Shown here piece by piece: positions 52,813-62,400 of a DNA stretch of 64,000 nt (position 1 is its first letter; each line of letters begins with the position of its first letter). This DNA comes from Hoeflea sp. YIM 152468 (lineage in GTDB: Bacteria > Pseudomonadota > Alphaproteobacteria > Rhizobiales > Rhizobiaceae): contig NZ_JARGET010000003.1 in assembly GCF_029210485.1 (NCBI RefSeq), positions 273,953 through 337,952 of the forward strand, written 5' to 3'. Under the pieces are notes generated by a model. That model ran no database searches, was not told the origin of the DNA, and saw nothing but the letters and a program-made list of their open reading frames with translations. The translations under genes and the position numbers were made by a program.

Positions 52813-53328
52813 TCAGTTTCGCGATGGAAACAGCCCTTGCAATGCAATGCAAAAATTCACCGCTATATAGGGTTGCATGTTTTCATGCGCCTGCCCGCCA
52901 CCTACATTTGCGACGGTCCCGCTGCGCATGGGAACTAGATTTGCCGGGTCGGTGTAAAGTTCGTTCAACACGCGCCCAAGCACTGCTCCTAATGTAACGA
53001 CGGAATCCGCGTTCACTGAGGTTGCTCGCAACGCGTGATCATGCTGTGGCATCTCTTCTGATGACAGTGTGTGGGTCTCCTCGCCACTTTTTTGTCCTTC
53101 AGTGTGAAATTCGCCGCCATCGGAACGACCAGTATGGATCGGCGTCCGTCCGCGCAGATCAGGCAGCGCGAAATTTGTCCGCCCATCACCGCCATAAGTG
53201 GTTCCCAGGAGAGAATACAGCGACTGATTTTGGTTGATCGGTAGTATCTGACCGTCGCAAAAAGCCCAACCGCGGGGCGCAAAATTGAACCCCATAAGCT
53301 TCACCTCAGCAAGAAAAGGTTCTGACAT
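52813..53328 (-). CDS. Phage tail collar-domain (Mdp-like) protein 3
   Basis: A 171-residue paralogue: MSEPFLAEVKLMGFNFAPRG at the start, SLLGTTYGGDGRTNFALPDL in the core, and PYIAVNFCIALQGLFPSRN at the end. The ATG at 53328 gives the same N-terminus as the other two; 11 upstream codons are open but unlikely. It is nearest to the giant repeat protein gene, 150 bases downstream of it, across a locally AT-rich interval that may hold its own promoter. Confidence 0.92.
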   Translation of the reverse strand: MSEPFLAEVKLMGFNFAPRGWAFCDGQILPINQNQSLYSLLGTTYGGDGRTNFALPDLRGRTPIHTGRSDGGEFHTEGQKSGEETHTLSSEEMPQHDHALRATSVNADSVVTLGAVLGRVLNELYTDPANLVPMRSGTVANVGGGQAHENMQPYIAVNFCIALQGLFPSRN

Positions 53329-53478
53329 CCCACATCCTCGCAAATCACCGAAACAAACCATTTAAGTGTTGCGTTATTGTACTGCATCTTTCACACCCAT
53401 ACAACTAGATACATAATTACAACCTGAAGCGAACCCCTTTCTTGCTGTCTTTTCGATGCAGAACCGTACAAGAAAACG

Positions 53479-56400
53479 TTACGGAGTGGCACAGGTCCCG
53501 CTTGTCAGGAACCGGTTCAGTCCGTTGCCAGTCGCCAGTCCATCATTGGAATCGGAAGTGTCACCAGCCGTGTTTAGAGACACGACAAAATTGTTTATCG
53601 CCGCGAAGCTTGAGTTGTCGGTCAGTCCCTGGATCCGAATCGATGCCCCGTCATCATTGATTTCAAAGGCGTAAGCGTCGCGGGAAAATGCAGCGGGACC
53701 CGCACTGTCATTGCCCGACATGTTGATACACAGTGCATTGGCGTCGCCACCGGTATTGCCTGCAAAGAAGCCCATACCGTCACGGACTGCCGGTTCAGTG
53801 ACCGTGTTGTTGGTGATCTGCAGATCAAGGGTACCGGTACCATCAATGGCAAAGGCATGGATGCCCCGGCCCTCATCGATATTTGTGATTGTATTGCTGT
53901 TGATGTTAACGACACCAGTGCCGTTGCCCTCAATGCCAATCCGTATGCCATTGCCGGCCGACACCGCGGCCGGTGGTTTAACGCTGATCTCATTGTCGAA
54001 AATCGTGCCACGATAATCTGCTAAGTCGAACGCGTTGACGCTGATGGCGTTGCTGGTGAAATTCGAAAAACCACCGCCATCGATGTTGTTGTTATCATGG
54101 ATGTTAAACCTCAGACTCGAAGTGGCAGTCACGCCCATATCAATACCTTGGTTGGAATTGCGGATTGTTGTCCGGGTTACCTCGAGCTGGATCTGTCCAC
54201 CCGTGTTCGCCTGGGCCTGAATGCCATTGGTCTCGTGACCATCGAGAAGGGATTGGCTGACGATAGTGCTGAAGTTGCCGCCGGTGTTGCCGATAATTTC
54301 AATGCCATCCCCGGTCGTTCCAGAATTGGTGAGAGTGCTGTTGACAATCGTCAGCAAGTCCGGGGTAAGCAGAGAACCATTGGTAGCCGAGGTGTTGAGC
54401 ACCGCAATGGTTTTGTCGTGCGCGCCGGAAATGGAGATTGTATCAAACTGGCTGTCGAGGCTGGCGGCGGATGTGCCGAGGAGATTGGTCAGGTTAATGC
54501 CGTGTTCGCCGGCGGCGTCGCCGGGATTGGTGATCCGCACTCTGGTCAAGTCAAGATTGGTAACCGTCGTGCCCTCGATGCCGCTTAGGCCAGTTGTTGT
54601 GATATCGAGATTGGACAGCGAAACGTTGCGTGTGGTTGCCAGCAGAATTGCGCTGCCGGTCGTGTTCTGAATGGTGCCGCCGGAACCCGCGGTCGTACCG
54701 GATCCCGTCACCGTAAACCCGCCGGTCGAGCCGGTGGTGTTGAGCACGATGCCGTTGACAGCCCCATTGGCGGACACGCTTTCGAAGCTCACGCCGGCCG
54801 CGCCGATGGTGGTGTTCTGGATGTCGATCGCGGTGCCGTTTGCCGACGTCACATTGGCTGTGCCGCCGATCACCAGCGTGCCGCCGCCATTGGCCTCGAC
54901 GCCCTTGCCGGTTGTCGTGGCGGTGATCGTGTTGGTGCCTGTCGAGTTGAAATTGACGGTGGCGCCGGCGGAAATGTCCACGGTTTTGCCCGTGGTGGTG
55001 GACAGTGCCGTGTTCGTGCCGGAGAATGTGACGGCATGAGCCGCGCTGGTGTTGAGCGTGAGTGCAGCCCCGTTGAGGGTGCTCGCCGTCACGTTGCCGG
55101 TCACGTTGGTGGCGCCGCCGGCATTGCTGTCAAACAGATAGCCTGAGCCCGCACCGGTAAGGGTGTGGACGCCGGAGAAGGTGTTTGTGCCGGAAACCTG
55201 GTTGGTAACCCTGATGCCGCCGCTGGCGGTTGTGACTGCCGATCCGATGGTGATGTTGGCGGACAGGCGATTCATGTTGACCGCATTTGCGCCGGTGTTC
55301 TGGATCGTCCCGCCGGTTCCGGTGTCAAGCGCACCGCTGATCGTGCCGGTCACGAGACTGTTGTTGATGAAAATTCCGTTGGCGTTGCCATTCATGCTGA
55401 CGCTGGTAAACGTCGCGCCCAGATCGATGGTTGCAGCATCAGAATTGCTGATGAAAATCGGGGTTCGGCTGCCACTGTCAATCGTACCGGTGGTGACGTC
55501 GACATCGGTCCTTCCGGTGCCCGCGCCACGCTGGATAAACGCCCCGCCGCCGCTTGTGTTGGAGATGTTCAGGGTGTTGGCGGCAAACGTCAGATTGCCG
55601 TCATTTCCGCCGTTGGAGTTGAACAGGTTCAGTCCCGCAGATGTGCTGTTGTTCAGCGTCGCGGTGCCGGTAACTGTGAATGCGCCATCAACGTGCTGCA
55701 GCAATATTCCGTTTGCGCCGCCGCCGGACGTGATGCTGGCAAAAGTCGCGCCAGATCCGATGGTCACACGGTCCATGCTGACTGCGGTGCCGGTGGTCGA
55801 GGTGACCGAGTTGTTGAAATCCGAGACGTTCACGGTGCCTCCGCCGGTGGCCAGGAAGCCGGTTGCGGATGTGGTGCCGATGTCGAGCCCGCCGCCGGTG
55901 AAATTGACGGTCGCGCCGGTGTTGGTGGTCAGCGTCACGGCGGCGTTGGCGCCGGTGGTCAGCGTCTTGGTGCCTCCAGAGAAAGTGATTGTGCCGCCGG
56001 TGTTGTTCAGCACATTGATGCCGGTGGCGGCACCGGTGGCGCTCAGAGTGCCCGACAGGGTCACCGTACCGCCGGTGCGCCCGGACACCCGAACGAGTTC
56101 CCCCGCGCTGGATTTCGAAACGCTCGCCGCGATGTTGACCGCGCCGCCGCCGCCCAGCACCTCGACCGGCCGGCCGGACGTGCTGGTGGTGGCGCCGATG
56201 GAGCCGTCACTGATCGTAAAGGCGCCGGTGGCGGTCACCGAGACACCCGTGGCGCCGCCGTCGATATTGACGGTGGTGAAGGTTACAGTACTGGCGGCGT
56301 TCATGTTGATGGCGGCGCCCAAGGCATTGTCGATGATGGCGCTGGCAAAATTGATGGATGATCCCGCGCCGCCGCCGGAAATGAGAATGCCATCCTGCCC

Positions 56401-59400
56401 ACCAGCGCTTGTGCCCGCGATGGTGACATTGCCGCCGTTGAACGTGCCCGATTCCAGATCAAGTTCGATCACATTGCCAGCGACGGTGTCACCGGCTTCG
56501 AGATTGTCGAAATTGATGCCGGCACCGGTCGCATTGGTATTGCGCAGAACAAGCACGCGTCCGGTGGTGGTGTTGATGGTTTCAGTTCCGCTGTTTTCGA
56601 TCTGAAGGTTGAAGACATTGGGTGCCACGTTCACTTGGGCGTCAAAGCCGGTGCCGGACGTGGTGTCGATATCAAGCCCGCCGTTGAAATTGACATTCAG
56701 CGTATCGCCGCCGGCAGCCGTCGCCTCGATGGCGACGCCGCCACCGGCCGTTGCTGCGTTGTTGATCCTGGTCGGTCCGAAACTGAAGGTGCCGGTGGAA
56801 TCCTTGATCCTCAGGCCGGCGCCGGTGGAGCCGGTGACGGTGAGGTTGCCAATGATCAACGCGGGAGCGGCACCGGAGGCGTCACCCGCATCGATAAACA
56901 CACCATTGGTTCCGCCTGCCGCGGTCACCGAACCAAAGGTCAGCTCCATGGTCAGCGGATCGAGCAACAGCGCCGTGCCATTGGTGGTGTCGACCGTGCC
57001 GCCGGCATTGGCCAGATTGAAGACGGTATTGGCGCCGCTGGTCTTTGTGTCGACCTCGAGTCCGGTGCCGGCATTGTTGAAAATGTTGAGCGCGGCAAAG
57101 CCGAGATTGCCGGTCGGGTCGATCAGCGACAGGCCGTCACCGGACACCCGCGCGCCTGTCGATTGCCCGATGTTGAGCGTACCGCCGGCCACTTGCCCGC
57201 CCGCGCCATTGTCGAAATCAACTCTGGTGAACAGGATGCCGCCGTGGCTGGTCGAGCTGTTGCCGACCACAGTGTTGTCTGAAAAGCTGCGGACACCGAC
57301 CGAACTGGTGCTGGTTGAGACATTCTGGCCGGTGACTTCAACGCTCGGCACGCCGACGGCGGCGCTTTCAAAGGTGGTGTTGTCAATGTTCAGCAGCAGG
57401 TTGTTGGCAGCCTTGGTTCCATTGGTCTCGTCGACATCGAGCGCCTGACCGGTCGAGCCGATCACGTTGGTTCCGGTCAGATTGACAGTGAGAACGCCCG
57501 CGCCGGAGGAGTTGATGTCGATCCCGATGCCGGCAACGTCGCCGGTGGCGCCGGCGGCTCCCATGGTGATGTCTGACAGCGCCACGGTCCGCGCATTGCC
57601 ATCCGTGTTGTCGATGCGAATGCCGGCGCCGGTGATGTCATCGCCGACGCCACCAGCCGACGCCCCAATGGTGACGCCGGAGATGGTGGCTGCCGCGTTG
57701 TCAACAAGGATCGCATTGCCGCCGGTGTTGTCGATGCTGTTGCTGCCGGTGAGCGTGAACGAGCCAGCGGTGTCATTGTCGAGCAGGTGAATACCGTGGC
57801 CCGCGGCGCCGGATCCCGCCGCATTGATGTCAATGCCTGTGACCGTCACCGTGGCGTCGGATTGATTGAAGATAATGCCCGGCGAACCTGCGCCGGCGGT
57901 ACCGGCAACAATGACCGACGCCGTCGCGGTGGTGCCGATATTGATCGTTCCGGTGGAGTCGGACCCCAGATGTATGCCGTCGCCACGGGTGTTCAACTGA
58001 ACGCCGCCCGAGCCCGCGCCGGTGCCGATATTGATCGTACCCGCCGCTCCATTGAGCTGGATTCCGAACGCCGCATCATCAATGGCAACTCCACCTGCAC
58101 CGGTGCCGAGAATGATGCTGGAGCTGTGCCCACCATTGCTCATGATGCCGCGCAGACCGTTGCCGCCGGTGGTTGGCAGGTCAATGTCGATATTGGCGAT
58201 GGTCAGCGCACCGGTCATGGTGAGGCCGGTCAGGTCGATGGCGTTGCCGCCGCCTGCGCCACCGGAATCGACGACCGTCGCTGTGGTGATCGTCACCGCG
58301 CCTGCGCCAGAAAGAGCGTTGAGCCGGATTCCGGCCTTGGTGTCGCCGGCATTGGTCGAGGAAACGCTGTCGAATGTAACGCCCGCTGCGCCGATGGCGA
58401 CCCCGCTGACATTGAGCGCCTGGCCCGCCGTTGTCATGATGCGCTCGTTTCCGGCCGTCGCGGATACCGACATCGCGCCGCTGAGCGCTTCGAAGCCGAC
58501 GCCGTTGACCGAATTGATGTCCAGCCCACCGCTGAAGTTAATCGTCCCGCCGGCATTGCCATTGCCGATCATCACTCCGGTGCCCGCACCGGTCACGTCG
58601 ATGTCGACCAGCGCGGCAAAGGTTACCGTGCCGCCGGTGGTGGCGTCGATGTCGATGGCGCCGGAGGTGTTGCTGCCGGTTCCGGTCACCACGCCGTTGA
58701 AGGTCGCCGTGCCGCCGGTGCTCGACTGGACCGAGATCGCGCCGAAGCCGCCACTGACCGTGCCGCCGACCGTTACCGCGCCGGAGGCGGCGCTGCGGTT
58801 TGCGAGTTGGAACGCATAGCCCGCCGTCTCGCTGACATTGGCGTCGATCTGCACCGTGCCCGATCCGGTGCCGTTGATACGCACGCCATTGCCGATCGTG
58901 CCGCCGGAGACAACAACATTGGATGCGCGCGCGCCGCCCGAGACGTCAAGGCCCGCAGTCGTTGCGGTGCCGGCCAAGGTCACGCTGGTCAAGGTGATGG
59001 CGCCGCCAACGGCGTCGTGGATGTCGACAACACCGTTGCCAGCCACCGCAGCGGTTGCGGTCGACGCCGTCGTCACCTGATCAAAGGTCATGCCGCCCGC
59101 CGCGACGGTGACACCGTCAAGCACCATCGCCTGGCCGGTGCCGGAGGTGACAATCTGCTCGGTGCCCGCATTGGCGACAGTCAGCGTGCCGCCCGAGGCA
59201 GTCAGCCCGACGCCGTCTACGGTGGTGATGTCGAGGCCAGCATTGAAGGTCGCCGAGCCGGAACCAAGAACCACACCGCCGCCGCTGGCGGTGCCTGAGG
59301 CCGTCAGCGTCGTTTGGCCGGCAAAACTGGTCGTGCCGGTGTTGGCTGTTGCGTCACCGAGATTGACAATCGCGCCGTTGAAGCCGGAATTGTTCTGTCC

Positions 59401-62400
59401 ACCGAACGCGCCCCCAAAGCTTACATTTGCCGTGGATCCCTGAACCGAAAGGTTGCGGGTCCCGGCATTGTCGAGCCGGGTAAAGCCGGTCACTTCAACG
59501 CTACCGCTGTCAACATTGTCAATCAGCAGACCGGTCTGGGCGCGGATCACGTTCAGCGATGCCAGGTCAACGGCAAAACCGGTTGCCGCATTGGTGACAT
59601 TGGACACAACAAGCCCATTCTGGGTGACCGCCGCGAGGCCGACGCGGGTTGCGCCGAAATCGATATCGACATTGGTTCCCGAGACGGTGTCGATGACGAT
59701 GCCGCGTCCGGTGGCAACGGATGCGGTCTGGTTGATGTCGGTGGCGCCGAAGCCGATCATGTGCGTGGCTGTCGTTAGGTTTGAGATCTGGACAGCGGCA
59801 TCGGTGTAATTGTCGAGTGTTGACGTCCCGGTGACGCTGAAGCTCGAACCCGCAACGAGATTGTTCAGCACCACGCCATCGGCGGCCGTTGCGCCGCCAT
59901 TTGCGGTGATCGAGGTCAGCGTGAAGCTGGTGGCACGGACATTGTCGAGGGTGACTGCCGCGGCGCCGCTGACATTGACATCGCCGGAGGTGACTGTGGT
60001 GGACAGTCCGCCACCCGATGCCGCGAAACCGCCGCCATTGGTGGTGGTGATGTCGAGGTCGGCGAAGGCGACCGATCCGCCGGAGCCTGCAAGCTCGACG
60101 GCGGTGTCGGTGCTGGCATTGCCGTAGGTGGTGATCGCGACATTGCCGAAGGTCAGCGAGCCGCCGGTCTGACCGCTTGTCTCGATGACGCTGTCACCGG
60201 TGGCGCCCGACGAGGTCACAGGGCCGAAGCCGATTGTGCCGCCGGTCTGGCCGTCGATATCGATGATAGTGGAAGTGTTGCCAGCCGCCACGATACTGGT
60301 CGAAATGGTCACATCCCGCGCGCCGCCGCCGATGGCGACGATGGTTCCTGTCGTGCCATCGAGATCCGAGGCCGCGTCGACCGTCACAGCTCCTGCGGAA
60401 GCCGCACCCGCATCGATGCTCAGCGCGCTGCCGGCATTGGCGCCGAACAGATCGACATCGCTCAGCGCCACTGTCGATGTGTTGTTGTTGAGCAGCACCG
60501 CAGACGCACCGGCGCCGACATTGGTAATCTCGACATTATTGATCGTCACCGGACTTGCCGCACCGGTGCCATCAACCCGGATGGCTGCATCGCCGGCGCC
60601 AAGGCCGGTGGCGTCAAACACCGTGTTCTCAACAGTCGATCCGCCCGCGCCGGCAGCCGTGGTGATGATCGCGGTGGCGCCGGCGGTTGAATTGCTGGCC
60701 GTTACAGAATCCTGGGTGACATTGCCGCCGACCGCGCCAAGATTGCCCTCGATGTTGGCCGGCTGTGCGACGCCGAACCCGATGACATTTCCATCATCGA
60801 ACCCATTGAGCGCCTGCCCGGCCAGGAGCGTGAAACCATCAACGCCGCCGCCCATGAGATCAATCGTGCCCGCTCCACTGTGCGCCACAAACACGAAAGT
60901 CTGGTTGGTGTCAGCCTGCGCTTCTGCGGCGGCCACGGTGATGGTGTTCAGTGCCTGACTGAGCCCGTGTGTTCCGGCAGCAATGGCTCCTCCGGTCTCA
61001 CTGACAAAAACCGCAGAACCACCCGCGACAGGCAGGTTGGCATTGTCACCGGCGCCAAAGGCGACGTCGTTGAAATCGAAACTGGAACTGGCAAGCGTGC
61101 CGCCGCCGGCATCGACGGTGAAGGCGCCAGCCTGGCCGTTGACATCAATCGTCGAGGGAGTGTCGCCGTTCTCGCCATCGCCGAAGGTGAACTGGATTGC
61201 GGCGGTGTTGTCGATGACCACGCCGCGATGCAGATTGGCAATCGAGCTCGATGGACCAGTAGCGGGATTGACCTGACTTCCCAGATTGACGATCTGGTTG
61301 CCGGCCACGCCGGTCAGATCCACGCCGACGGAATCGGCAGACGTGGCCGGGCCGCTGATCGCAACTGATTCAAACGTCACTGTGCCGCCCAGCGCGGTGC
61401 CGCTGAAATCGATACCCTTCTGGCCTGCCGCGGCGCCGACATTGGTGATGGTGGTGGCACCGAAGCTGAGCACGCCGGGCGTGCCACCGATGGCGATCGC
61501 ATCATCATTGGCCGCCGCCGCCGCATTCGACATTTCGATGTCGAGCTGGCCGAAGCTCACATTGGCATTGGCATTGATGATCGCGATGCCGCCATCGCGG
61601 GCACCATTGATCTCGACCGCCCCGTTGAAAGCGATGGCGCCGGCATTGTTCGACAAATTGATTCCCACAACAGCCGATCCGTTGATCGTCACCGTGGTGC
61701 CGGCCGAGAAATTGACGCTGGCGCCGGCCGCGACGTTGGCAATCTGCACGCCAACCGTGCTGGTCACCGAGGCGCCGGTGAAGCTGACGGTGCCACCCGT
61801 GACGGTGTTGATGTCAATCGGACGGCCGCCGACCGTGTTGGCGATCGTGCCCGAAACCGTGATGTTTCCAGTGGTGCCGCCCAGGATCGAGACCGCATCG
61901 CCGCCATTGGAGGTGTGGCTGATATCGGCACCGAAATTGACGCCCATCGCACCGCCATTGATACCGAGCGCGTCGCCGGCGCCGCCTTTGGTGACCGTGC
62001 CACCGGTGGCGGTGAACGAGCCGCCGGTGTTGTTTTGCAGCAGCACCGCGGCACCCGTGGTTCCGCTGACATTCAGAGTCCCCAGATTGATCGCCGCGGT
62101 GGAGGTGACGACGCGCACGCCCTGGGTGGTGGAGCCGGTGATCGAAGTCGTGCCGGTAACGGTGAAGGTGCCCGCAATCGTATCGAGATTGACGCCGCGC
62201 CCGGCGCTGGCGGTCGAGGTCAGGCTGGCAAAGGTCGAATTCATCGTCACCGGATCGATATCGACCGCAGCACCATTGGTGGCGTCGATGGTGCCGCCGG
62301 TATTGCCGAAGGCAAAAATGCCGCCCTTGCCCGCCGCATCGCGGATGAACAGGCCGGTGCCGTTGTTGTTGAAGATATCGACCGTGCCGAAAGCAATGTC

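Noticed and set aside
49789..53328. A prophage or tailocin
   Set aside because: Collar domains alone are not enough: no capsid, tail tube, sheath, baseplate, lysis or integrase gene is present in the window.
55163..56605. 480-codon proline- and valine-rich open frame on the plus strand, and similar ones to 63342
   Set aside because: These are antisense shadows of the giant repeat gene: its Gly/Ala/Thr/Asp-rich codons give Pro/Val-rich or Gly/Arg/Asp-rich translations in other frames. No ribosome binding sites or families.
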